Source of the DNA: Marchantia polymorpha subsp. ruderalis
Lineage: Eukaryota > Streptophyta > Marchantiopsida > Marchantiales > Marchantiaceae
Length of the DNA stretch: 64,000 bases
Assembly (NCBI GenBank): GCA_037833965.1
Contig: AP031356.1
Coordinates: 6,904,501 to 6,968,500 of the forward strand
Direction of reading: 5' to 3'
Made by a program: the position numbers and the translations under genes. Below, in pieces: positions 1 through 12,100 of this stretch. Below the pieces are notes generated by a model. That model saw nothing but the letters and a program-made list of their open reading frames with translations. It had not been told where the DNA came from and ran no database searches. Position 1 is the stretch's first letter. The number at the start of each line of letters is the position of its first letter.

Positions 1-3000
1 CTATAAGAAGAGACAATGGAGATTGATAGTAGCAGCTAAATGCACACACTGAAAGAGACTTCATGACCTTGAGCATCAAGCACCTAAATTTTCACTTCAG
101 ATGTCAATCATGAAATCAAAAAATTGTGCAAGAGCTTGAAAGTTATAACTCCAGGGTACCTCACAAAAACATTTGAAAACGTAGTCAGCAGCAATACATT
201 CGTTGAGATTGGAAGTGCGAAGAAGAACTCTGAGTATACAATGAAGAGCAGGTTCAGAATCAGGCTCCTCCCCGACAATCTTGCTCCCAAGAAGTTCTCT
301 GTTTTTGGGATGAGCAACCACAAGATCTCCGATGCATCTTAATGCCTGCAAAAGAAGAGAAACCACAACTGTACCCTGTCAAATAACAAGTGAAATTCAC
401 GTCAAACCGATCGAATGGAACAACTAAAATATAGGCAAGCGAGAATATCTCCTCGCGACTTCACCAAAGTCTTGGAAGACTGTTGCACAATATATACCAA
501 AGGTCATTATTCCATGCTTGCTTCCAAGAACAAGTATCTAGGAAGCTACGGACTATATTCCATGGTGACTCTAATATAGAACTGCACAAATAAATCAACC
601 ACCCGAGCAAGAGTTCAAAACCCACCGAGCATCGAATGGCCACGGCTGATACCCGCCCTTCGACACACAGAGAAAGTAGAGTATCCAGTAACTTGTTCTG
701 TAACAAAACAAGAGGTTTGATGAGAAAAACTTACAAAACTGATTCCCAGAAATGCGACTAACTTGCATCGAGGAGCACTTATCCGTACATATATATGCAT
801 GGAAAGTAAGTAGTGCATGATAAACCGCTGGGGCTTGGCATGGAAAAGAAGTACGTAAAGTTCAGATTCAGCCAAATGGGCGCCCTATCAAAGTACTCCA
901 TCTTTAACACTAATCGTGCATGAAGAGCTTTCGCATACTATACATCCCGTACTTTCAGCAAAAACTGTTAATCAACCTATTTGCTTTCAGCATTTCTGAC
1001 AGATTCTCTTCTCCCTTTGAAGTATTAGAAGAACACCTGGTACAAGCAGTTAATTTTTAAGTGCAAAACACATTGAAACAGAAGGTTTGTTCGTGTGTTC
1101 ATGGTATACACGATACTGACATGCAATGTGTCAACATCAACATAGAGGTGCGTAGCTACTCAGATCTCTTGGCTTCAGGATTTTCAAAAGGTTTACCTGT
1201 CCCAAAACAGTCTGATTCGCAACCACATTTGGATCCTTTCCGGGCACAGTATTCGTGCTCCCAGCCAACAGCAAGGCCACAGTTTCGAGAGCGCAAAGCA
1301 TATTCACAGACTGCCAAGGTACAGACGAAGTTAGGCATTTTCATCATTTCTCCCAAGATCAAAACTAAAACAAGGCGTGCAGCACAGCTACCACATCTTA
1401 ACACAAAAACAGGACTTGTACAGTTCATCTTGTAATCTACAAGTCCCGGAATAAGGAGAAATCAGTGATCTCCGGCGAATCGTTCAAGAACAAGAGCGGC
1501 ACCACGGAAACAACTGTCTGCATATAGTAAGGAGGAATTTTACCTTCTGCTCAGTGAACCCATCGGCACTTCCTTTACGTAATCTGAGAAGAAGAACTAT
1601 CTGCTGTAGACCGTATGTTTCTCTTAAAAATATCTGCGCTAACAATAAACGGCGTTTAGCCGCCCATACCTTAGACACATTATAATGTACACCGAATTTG
1701 AAAACTTTGACCTAGTTCTACAAAACTATTAGAAAAAACTTCATAGGTGTAGATCCACCAGAGGCACCAGCTGTTCCAAGAAGAAAACGTCTGATATAAG
1801 ACACGAGTTTACCTGATTTGAGGAGTTGTTTCTCAAGAGGTTATTGAGGAGTTCTAGACAATCCTGGACAAGACAAAAGTAGTTGACATGAGAATTTTGT
1901 AAAGTCGAGGTCTATATGGTTACATATTAACACGCAATCCTCGAAACATACCACACGAATGTGCTGCAAAAAGGAAAACAGCGTATAATGGTAGCATAAG
2001 TCGATATGTCGAGATTCCACTCGACCGGAATCAGTAGTTTAAAATCACCTGGACGATAATTCCGCCTTCTGAACCACCCTCTTCAGCTATGATTGCGAAG
2101 AGTCTCTCAAACGCACCTTCGAAAACAACAATCTTCTGGATCTCCTGAACTTATCATTTGACCATATGATTAGTAAACACGTCAGGTGTATTTCTACGTA
2201 CAGCAAGGAGTACACTTGCTACCTTCTTCCAGTAGAAGCCGAAGGTGAATAGACTCAAGAAGTGCATTACCTCAAGCTATCCTACATGACCACGACCTAT
2301 CACCGACCCAGTCTTCTGCCAATATTAATGTCACAAACACATTGTCACAAACCCGTACAGTAAAAGCTAAACGAGCTCGACAGATTTGCCACGTTCATAC
2401 AATTTCAAGGCCAATTATTTCATCATGACGCGTTACAAAAGCTGCCGAGGTTCAGACTCGGGTCAATTCCAAACAACTCAAGAATAATGCAGACAAAGCA
2501 CTGACTTTGTCTGCAAGAAGTCAAGAACCTAGCTAAAACTCCATTGCCAATTTCTAGAGAAGCACGTGCAAGAAGGCTCCACCTGATGGTTAAAGGTCAT
2601 ACCTCAGCTGCCCGCGTTAGATAGGTGAGAAGCAACAAAGCCTCGTTTCGAATGACCTGCGACAGGCAACATTGTGAGTGGTGAGGACAAATTAGCGTGG
2701 TGAACTGCAATTGTGGTTATTAACCTGCTCTCCTCCATTACAAAAGAATACGCAGTAGATTTGCTGACCGATTGAAAGACGGCAAACCCTTATCACAAGA
2801 AAGCTCACAGCGCATTTAGCACGGCTGATTTCTTTACAAAGAGAAGATCGAATTCTGTCCGTCTTACTGAAAGCAATTCATATGCGTGTTGTTTTGAAAC
2901 ACCAAAAAGGAGACTTAGTTTGATGACTAGAAGTGTTATACTTACGAACGTAATTTAATTTAAGTCCTTCAAATAAAAAACGTCACACCTAAGATACAAC

Positions 3001-5134
3001 AAGAAGGAAAATGACATCCTTGTGGGGCATGTAAAGGCAGGTCATTGCTAACCTCACGCTCTTGCATCATATCCATGAGACGGGTGATTCCGTGAGGAGT
3101 GGATAAAATCACTTCCTGCAGCCTTCAAATTTTGACCACAAAAGCCCAGCCATAGAAACCCACATCAAAGAAAAGCAAAACAACTGGCTAAATAAGTAAC
3201 CAATCCAAAAGCCTCTCGTATCCATATGCATGAATTCAACCAGAATAACTAAACTCATATATACAAAAAATGAAAGCTGAGGTGTCTCGACTTTTTCCTA
3301 TTTCTCGGGTATTTATAAATAAAAATCTGAGAATGAAAAACAAATGCAATAACACTCTTCATATTTTCAGAAACCTTTGTCTAAAGAAGCCAAACTATCT
3401 TGACCGGACATGGACATAGCGGTAGCTCACACACCTGCCTGCGCAATGAGTAAGCAGCGCTGTCAAAATCTGTAGAGTGTAGTAGCGAACGTAGAAATCG
3501 CCCTCGTCCTAATATCAAAACACACAATGCTTCGGTGATATGCTAACAGTTTCGGCAACAAACCTTCTAGTACTTACTTCAGAACAAAAAAAATGAACAG
3601 TAACACAAGCTGAATTGCTCAATGCTGAAAAGTTAGGTTTATTTAAGGAAAGCTTAGATTTTTTGCAATGAAGATGGTCCGAACGATCCTGCTCTCAAAA
3701 AGGTCCTGGTGAGCAAAAGAAAAATTGGAACTACTTTATGAACCCAACTGGACCACAAAGTTCTCATATCCAAGAATTGTGGGACAGAGTCAAAAGTTTG
3801 TCTGGAACTTCATTGAAAAGTAAAAAGCAGACGGGCACAGGCACTAACCAGAAGACTCAAAAGCATGCCTACACTTCCATCTTCTGTTGCAAACACCTCA
3901 GTATTAACCACGTGAGGAACGACTCCATGTTGTTCCTCGTTGACTGGCCCCTCTGATGTCACTGAAGCAAGAAGAGTCTCTAGCGCCCCTCGGATCTGCA
4001 GTGTAACAACCAGGTTTCAATTAGAAACCATTGAAAAATTTGGTCGATGAAGCAATTGATTCGCGAAACTACTGTGAGTGCATGCCCTCCTGTCTAGTAC
4101 GCTGAGCTTGACCAGGTTTTCCCGTAGCTCTGTTGAAAAACGCCTCAACATAAATTTGTAGCTGGCGAGTATACTTCTTTACATACTGATAATCAATGAG
4201 ACAAAGACCCCCAATTTCCAAGTAAACCAATCATTTCATCCAATCTTGCAGCCTGGCACTTTGCTCCGAATTCTACAGCGAACATTTCACAATGGGAGGT
4301 TGAGGATCCACGTAAATGATACGAGAGGCGAGAGGGGCACATACCATGTATATGTCTTCTCGCTCGTCTCTGAAAATACTCATGATGATAGGAAATCCTG
4401 GAGTTCGCAAGCATCAAAACTTTCGTGAGAAGATGTGCCCGGTTGGAAAGATGTGCTACGAAGAAACGACAGTCGAGATCAAAGTAGCACAAAATACCAG
4501 CTGGAAGTGTTATTTTTTTCTCTTATAACTTTTGATTCAACTTTTCCGACAACATTAGTAAGTGTTTCCAAACGTCCTACCCATTGATCCAAAGGCCATT
4601 TTCGCAGCTCGATCCTCAGCAACAACAATTTGAAGCTCCGACATTGCTGCCCTTCGGTCATCAGCGAGAACCCCATGTTGTATTCGTTCGAGTAGCCTTT
4701 CTACTCCACTGCAAGGAATTTTCAACAAACCCAGGAAGGCAACATAATCCTCTCAATATTCTCCGGCTATCCACAACGGAATTTAAATGATAACGGTTCC
4801 AGAATTAGATATGCAACATTTCCGAAAAGGCCAGAGCTAGTGTAGTCCATAAATTCTTCCTAAACTTTTCTTCAACATAACTATCAAAATAGCTTCTTTT
4901 TACTCCAAGCCAATGACTGAAATATGAATCATAAGAGAACACCTTCTAGCCCCCAAGTGATATCAACGGCCACTGGTGCCCCGGTTTATTTAAAGGACAA
5001 AACAGTCCGATGACACATCAACAATTAAATGGGCGATGTTGTCACCTGTCATCCTGCCGTGAAGACCTGTCACCACTTCCGAATACAAGACCACCAACCC
5101 CCTGGAAGTTCACATGGTCAAAGAATGACGTCAT
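1..5134 (-). CDS. GC6: Golgin candidate 6 (p115/Uso1-type vesicle tethering factor), 5' half, runs off left edge
   Basis: Thirteen coding exons read on the minus strand with GT-AG borders and consistent phases: 5134-5046, 4708-4581, 4397-4345, 3995-3849, 3508-3435, 3122-3053, 2656-2603, 2144-2049, 1863-1813, 1633-1544, 1310-1197, 697-626 and 345-160, about 408 residues. The translation follows plant golgin candidate 6 closely: VERLLERIQHG near the start, RGALETLL, FYVRYYTLQILTALL, GITRLMDMM, EIQKIVVFEGAFE, LELLNNLL, IGDLVVAHPKNRELL and AADYVFK. This is the armadillo-like head of the p115/Uso1 family, which tethers ER-derived and intra-Golgi vesicles on the cytosolic face. The C-terminal coiled coil lies beyond position 1. 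The ATG at 5134 is chosen because an in-frame TAA lies ten codons upstream and the following residues align with the family N-terminus. The third-from-start intron borders and the AAG acceptor at 3123 were fixed by reading frame. Head to head with PEX12. Confidence 0.93.
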
Positions 5135-5454
5135 CACGCGAGAGCTAAAGTCACATGTAGATTAGAACCGGGATCCAGAGAGATGAAGGCATCCCGCGCA
5201 CATATGAACCTATTTCCAGCCTGTCAATCCTCGGCTAAGAGAACTCCATCGACGGAAGCTTTCGTACGTCTCTGAACAATTCATTCGTCCAGCTGGTCTA
5301 CAAGCTGAAAGACCAAGATGTCGTCCATCTAACAACAGCTAGAGCAGGAAAATTCGCCTCACGCAGACCTCACTAAAAAGACTACGCTTCTCGAACACGA
5401 AATCGATACACCCCTATAACAAATCCGGATGGAAAGAGCCACTGCCGAGAAAAT

Positions 5455-5643
5455 TCACACTACGAGGGGCGACACTCCGAACACAAAAACCCTCACGAGC
5501 ACGCCCAATGACAGAACGATGCCCAGGACGAGAACTCCAGCTGTGCACTTCACCTGCGCCACCGCATTCAAATTCAGCGGACCAATCCGAAATGCCATCT
5601 TTCCTCCGTCGTCTTCTTGGCGGAGCTGATTCAACAACCTCAT
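5455..5643 (-). CDS. Small membrane-protein open frame or uORF upstream of GC6 (62 codons, doubtful)
   Basis: An ATG-initiated minus-strand frame of 62 residues ends about 320 bp before the GC6 start codon. It has a charged N-terminus with QEDDGGK and a hydrophobic run (GVLVLGIVLSLGVLV) that would make one transmembrane segment. If the GC6 transcript starts upstream of 5643 this would be a long upstream ORF; it could also be a chance frame in GC-rich DNA. No family is recognised and no splice donor links it to another exon convincingly. Confidence 0.18.
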   Translation of the reverse strand: MRLLNQLRQEDDGGKMAFRIGPLNLNAVAQVKCTAGVLVLGIVLSLGVLVRVFVFGVSPLVV

Positions 5644-8532
5644 GAGATCATCCGCTGGCCACTCCCGCCCTCCGGATCATCCGCACCCCACAGGGCCAGT
5701 GCCAACTCCAACTCCAATTCCAATTCCACGACCAAATCCTGTCTACCTCCTGTCCGAAACTACGCCCTTCTCACCCCATCGCCCCCGGCTACCATCTCCA
5801 CTCCGAAATGATCCCTCCTCCGCCTCGCGCCCGCGACGGCGACGACGAGGCCGACGCCGCGCCCTCCTTCGCCATTCCGCCCGCGCCCCCGGCTCACGAA
5901 ATCAAAAACACGAAGGTGAAAATAACCACGAATTTCAAAACCCGCAGAGGACTCAGAAACATAGATGGATTGTCCGAAGGCCCGCCGGCGTCAGATCTGC
6001 TGATGCTGCTGCTGCTGCTTCGAGTCGTCCGTCCTGGTGGCAAATCGATGCTCAGGCGAGCCTCGAGCGCGGTCAGAAGCGGAGCGTGTGTCGAGGCTCT
6101 GGGCTCTGGCGCCGGCTGCCGCTGCTGCTGTACAGACAAAGGCTCGAGCGAGTTTGGCAGCCCATTGGGTCACTCGTCTCCTTCTGCCAGCGACTTGGTG
6201 ATCTGTCAGAACGCAGTGCTCCTCGTACCACGGCTGCCCCCCCACCCCGCCCCGACCACGTTCATTAGGGTTCCTGCCAGTTTCGAGCTGTAAACCGAGT
6301 GCGTTTCCTCGCCCCACTCCTTCTCGTTCTCTACGCGGTACGTCTGCGCCGCTGGCTGGCTGCGAGCTCGACGACGCCAGTACTTTTGTCAACGCAGTGG
6401 CCTGGCGCGGTCATACGCTGGGATGCTGTTCTCCGGTGGGTACGACGTCGGAGGTCTCTCTGTCCCTCCACTGGCACTCTCACGTGTCATCTCCGCACAA
6501 TGGCTTTGAAGGAGACTTCGCTTTTCCGAACCATGACGTGGTGCCTCCACATGGTTGTCGCTTCTGCTAACGACCGACTGGACTGCACAGAAGAGTGCTA
6601 TCGTTACGAGGTACTAGCAACTGCAACACGGTAGGGTGTGGTGAAACCTCGTAATGTGACGCACGACAAGTTCGCCCTCGGCTGGGATCTTCCCGACAGG
6701 AGGTTTGGCATGCGAATAACTCAATTCTCCTCAACAATAACTCGCAAAAATAAAATATGCAAATCTGGTCAAAATTCCAAGGCAAATCATTACATTGATG
6801 GATGCATTCCGACAAAACTCATAGGACAAAGCATTCTCAGTTGAATCCGGATGAGCTAGTAATAGAAATGGACAAGTGATATGGCAAAAAGATGGAAAGA
6901 CCCCATCATCAAGTCTTGAGGGATGAAGCGAAATTGGTTACGAGGTGCTAGCCCCATTTTGATAGAACGTCTCGGAAAGTGAGACGAGTTGATTCTATCA
7001 TGTGGACACTTACATAAAACGATGGAGAAGCTAGCGTATATATCAATTTTTGTTCACATTTCTCACGGATGTAAGTTATACAAAAGGACGAACAACAACA
7101 CAGCTGTAATGTAATTTTAAAAATTTAAAATGGGGAAGGTGTAATATTTCGTAATATTTATTACAGAATTTACGTCGATTTGGATCCAACTTACAACCTA
7201 TGTAATATTTCCCACTCCAAAGCCATATTTATTTCCACATACAATGTAACAGGGGATGAGACTAAAACCATCTCTCAAGTGAACTGTGTGTATCGATGGC
7301 AGCTCTTCCTTTGTCAGAACACCACAAATCATGCTCTTTTTTTTTGTAGTAACATTCTGAAAAATAATTACGTAACTACAGAATCTGGAAACGGATAACG
7401 TCAGACAGAATTGGAAATCGGATGTTAATAGACGCTACCAAGTGCTCAAAAAAGTAATCTTACGTGAAGAAAGAAAAATGGGAAGACCATGACTGTAATT
7501 TTATTATTTTGAAAACCATGAATCTAAATTATTGTTCTAGGAGAAAGATCATAAGGTTAAAGCTCAAGAATTGTAAATCCAAATCTTATAAAGACAACTC
7601 TCCTTTATGAGTCAGTAGGGAGCTCCTTGGGAAGATTCTCACTTTTCATAATGTACTCTTCTTTCACATATAAGAAGGCTAAATGTGAAAACAAACTTGA
7701 AACTTGATAGATTTCTGTGCCATCTCAAGAAGGTCAAAAAGGAGAGAGAGGGCTGGGCGGCCGCGAGGAGAAAATCCGTTACTATATGTGCATGCCCACT
7801 ACCACTCAACCAAAGGCAAAAATTCTTACTTTCCGGCACGTTCCGAGAAGCCATTTCCAGTTTGTGCTAACCATTCCCCAAGAGCCAGTGACTGAAAAAG
7901 AGGTCGGCCAGTGATGCACCCGTGAGACCCCGAAAGTGTCAACGAGATAAACCTGCGGTACGGAGCCCGGATGCTAAGTCTGCTGGATCAAAGCGGCATC
8001 CAAACGACAATGATGATGACGATGATGACAACTAAGACAACACTTCGTAACCAAGCAACAAGAACGAGACGACCCGTCGCCCGTCGCCTTCTGAAAGCAC
8101 GACCCTCCGAAGATGCTCCAAAGCATCGACTACGCAGTTACTTCGTACTACGTTTCATCAGTTAACAATGGTTCGGCCAGAGGTCCGTAGTCGTGGATCA
8201 GTCCTCTCTTTAGAAACAATGTTGTGACAGCGACATGGATGTGGTAGAGTTGGCATTTGGTTCTAGATTTGCACGGTATAACATATAGAGAGGAGGTGAG
8301 CGGGTTAGAGGGTTTACTGACGACGATGATGAATGGAAGGGTTCCGATCGTCTCCTCCCGGTTCTCGCAGAGGGTGGATCGAATCGCTGCTCGGGAGTCG
8401 ATCGAGAAATTTGTCGGCTAAGTATCCACGTGTTCGATGGCAGCTACGATGGTATGTTTAATTCATAAGAATTCTGACCAAATAGTGACTGTCATGTTTG
8501 TACTCTCAAAGAGTTGCACTTATCTTTGGAAG

Positions 8533-8574
8533 AACCACAGCGCGAATTTCGTGCGAGAAATTCGCGCTGCGGTT
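8533..8574. repeat. 18-bp inverted repeat (hairpin) upstream of PEX12
   Basis: Left arm 8533-8550 (AACCACAGCGCGAATTTC) and right arm 8557-8574 pair at 17 of 18 positions around a 6-nt loop (GTGCGA). The stem is GC-rich and centred on CGCGAATTTC. It sits about 600 bp upstream of the PEX12 start, within the likely promoter or 5' leader. It may be a regulatory dyad or a leftover of a small transposable element; no target duplication is obvious. Confidence 0.7.
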
Positions 8575-9165
8575 CCGCGAATCTCAATCTTTCGTTCGAG
8601 GTTTCGGTAGATATAGCCTTTTAAGCCAACATTCACAGCTTCGACTCTCAGAATGATAATTCGGAGGCACTCGGTCTAGATTTCTCTGGTTTGATTTTGT
8701 GGTAGCGCACCTCTTGTTGATCCTGGGAGTGGCGCGAGTGGTGAGAGGTGGCGGACTGTAGATTATGTTATGTGTGCGCTGCGCACGATAATGTCCCCGG
8801 TGCACTTTTTTTTTAAAGTACTTAGGGTCCTACACCGAGAGCACGGAATTCCCCTATTGCAATTCAAAGTTTGGATTATACGTGTTCAGTTGGCCACTGG
8901 ATTGTCTCTGAATTTTAGCTACTGACCTTCTGTCTGGACCTGCCTTGTTAGAACCATTTTGGGTCACTTTTCGAGTTTTGATTGACGGAATGTGTACCAA
9001 TAGTGGAAGTGCTGATATATAGATTCTTACAATTTGTTAAATTCAGGCCGTAAACTGAGGTGTAGGGCCCCATGCAACAAGCGCAGAAGCTGCTCAATTT
9101 TCAGCAAGGAGTGTGCCTATAAGAGGAGGGAAATTTAATCAGGGAGACGAAGAAGGGAGGTCAAA

Positions 9166-12100
9166 ATGTTGATGCAGGTCGGAGGTGAGGGCGTTCGGCC
9201 CACTTTCTTCGAAATGGCTGCAGCCCAACATCTGCCAGCCAGCTTGCGGGCAGCCTTGTTGTATTCTTTAGGGGTAAGATGCATGAGCTTTCCCTTCTTT
9301 AATTTTTGTTCGTAGGCAAATTCATAACAATAATCACACCTCCCTTGTCATCGAGGCCAATACTGAAGTGGTATCTCAGTCCATATGCGACCCGTTAGTG
9401 AGTCTCTACATTTTCTTTCTTGCTGTCCCAGTTCTCGTTCCTTACTTGTGAGGTTTTGATTTTGGAGCAGGTTATGGCCCAAAGACGACCAATTCTCCAC
9501 AAGGTTCTAGATTACAGTGACGAAGCTTTTGCGGTGCTGATGCTGTTCCTTGAAGCTCACAGCCTTCGAATATCGGGTAAAGTTCAAGTTCACCTGTTAC
9601 CAGTTCATCCCTGATACACCTGACTGATCTCGCTTTTATTCCCGTTACATTTTGCGTCTTCTTCCTTATTTCCCTGTCTTTCATGAAGTGTTTCCTGTTT
9701 CAATGAACTTTACGAATTGTTGGCTCAATTGACCTTCTCCATAGTTTTTTGTTTCTTCAATGCGGGGGTGAGCTTGTAAATGGTTTCGTGGTTGAGACCT
9801 GGAAGCTTTGAACGTCTCTCAATTAGAGGAGGGTATTCCATTATAGGAGAGACCTCTTCTACGCATAACCAATGTTTCTACCTTCTCCTCTCTCTTCGTC
9901 TCAAATTACTGTTTATCCTCAGTCTGTTGCTTCCAGCACCGTTCAGCCAGGGCGGGTTTGTGTATCAGTCATTCAAGGCTTGATGAAGTAATGTAATATA
10001 TTTTTCTCTGCGTATGCAGATGCATCGTTTGCCGAAGCGTTGTACGGACTTCGGCGAAGATCAGCTATGCCTACTACCGGAACTGAAATCATATCGAATA
10101 ATCGTAGCAGTTCAGAACCATCTAGACTTGGTGCCATTTCAAGGCGTCAAAGAAGTCTGTCTGTTTTGTTTCTGGTAGTTGTCCAAAGCTTTCGATGACC
10201 TATGTTCGTTCACCTTTTTTTGGTGTTTGCGCAGTGGCCTTTTAGCCAGTTACCTTATGTTAACATGGACAAGTTCAGAATATTTTTTTTAAGTATCATC
10301 ACCGAAGGCATCTATTTTGTATCAGCTAGAGAGTCGTCGTGTTTTAAGTCCGCTGTTAAATTTTATGTGGTTTATTCAACTCCTTGGATGCTAAAATCCT
10401 CGTGAACTTGAGAATGTCTAAAAAGCGTGCGGTCATACTTTTGAACCAAGAACTTGGTACATGATCACCTGCGCAGCGTATTTGACCATCTCTTCTCCTG
10501 ATTGTTACTGCCATTCAGGTCGGCATGCCATATTTAAAGTCTAAGATGGAGGCTGCGTATAATGCCCAGAGAGGAGGTGCGCTGCAAGCAGCATTTTGGG
10601 GCACTGGGGATGTTGATGGGGTCGAAGTTGAGAGTATCAATGATGACTCTCCAAGCAATAGAGATGAAAGACAAGGTTCGGAAGCTACAGTTACGCAGCG
10701 CATCAAAAGCAGAATATCGAAGCTGTGCGTCCAGATGTATCCGTGGCTGCATGCTTCTCATGAAGGTCTGTATATCGACTCAATTACTGACTGTAATGCA
10801 CTGAACTCTAGAACTTCCTCGCTGCCCCGCTTAAAGTCCCAGCGTTTTGAGAGCAGGATGGATCAGCCATATTCTGCGTACTCCTTTCTGTCCAAATTCG
10901 GTTGTTTTCTCCAGTTGTCGTAGGCCAGCTCATGTTCCAAACTGGTATGGCCAGAGGATTCCAATCCTGTGGAAGACTGGTGGCTTATTAGAGACTTTGA
11001 GGCTGAATTGCTTTCTATCTTTTAGCAATATGTAAGGAGCTGCACATCAATATGCTTCACTCGAGGTGAAGAATGCTTGTGTAATGTAGGTTGTCTTATT
11101 ATGCCTCGGTTCTTTTTCAGGCTTGGCATTTGCTTATCAACTCTTGTATCTGCTGGACGCAACGCAGTTTTACACTCCCGGCTTACACTTGTTAGGCATT
11201 CAAGTGAGTCGAGCTTCAGGTCAAGAACTGGTAAGTGGGATCACTTGCAGCACAGCAAGCTCATGGGAAAGGGTGTATTGAACATGCATGATCCGTGTTC
11301 CATAATCTGTTCACATTTGTGTCCCTTATATCCGTTGGACATTCCTTGCAGTCATGACCTAGCGCCAGTATCAAAATCAGCCTCTGTTAGTTCAGAAAAA
11401 CCCGTCCCCGTCGTTATGTTCATTGAGGATCGCAAGTTTCCCTTTGCCGCACGAATACTTCACAATCATTTTTCCCTCGCCCTTTTTGACGACCAAGTGA
11501 GCGAAGTAGTTGTCCTGTACAGCGCTCTGTAGGGCCATGATGTCCTTCTTATTCGCTGAGCATGGTGCAATATTTCCTTCGTATGTTTTATCTTTTCAGC
11601 TCCTTGATTGAAACTTAGCGCGTTGACAATTGGTTTTCCAGATGGATGCGTCAAAGCAAATAGTGGAGAGGAGAAATCGGGAGTTCGAAAGGCTTAGAGG
11701 ACCTCGTATACTCCAGGTGTGTCTCAGTTGACATCATGATGCTATGCATTGTACATGCCACGGATATGAGAATATGGCTCGTAAGAGCAGTTTTAAACGG
11801 AAATTGAGGACGATGTTGTCCAACCCTGTAATACATCATTAGCATTGAAGCACCTTGTCTTTGAATTGAAATATGGGACATTTGTAATGTCTTGGTGTGT
11901 GCTCTCTATAATGCTAAGCACCCCCGCTCAGTCTTGTGTTTTTTCGTTGATTCACAGACAGTACAGCGCGGTCTTCTTCGCACAGCCTATGGATTCCTTG
12001 ATTATGCACAGTCTGGACTCATTGCTTCCGTCTTTATCTTCAAGGTAAAATGCGGGCCTCAACCATGTTTCTGTTTCGTTACCTTGAGAAGAGATCTCTT

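Larger units (their letters stand above)
5135..9165. other. Divergent intergenic region between GC6 and PEX12
   Basis: Four kilobases between two divergently transcribed genes. The part next to GC6 (about 5450-6400) is GC-rich with many CpG and CTG/CGC triplets and several overlapping open frames in both strands (for example 5642-6268 plus and 6392-5991 minus); none resembles a known protein and they look compositional. The middle, 6840-7700, is AT-rich and I see nothing coding in it. About 7900-9165 is the likely promoter and leader of PEX12 and contains a long hairpin at 8533-8574. Confidence 0.6.

Noticed and set aside
5642-6293. Overlapping plus-strand frames of 161-208 codons
   Set aside because: Two frames open at once in CpG-rich DNA, with Pro/Arg runs and no similarity.
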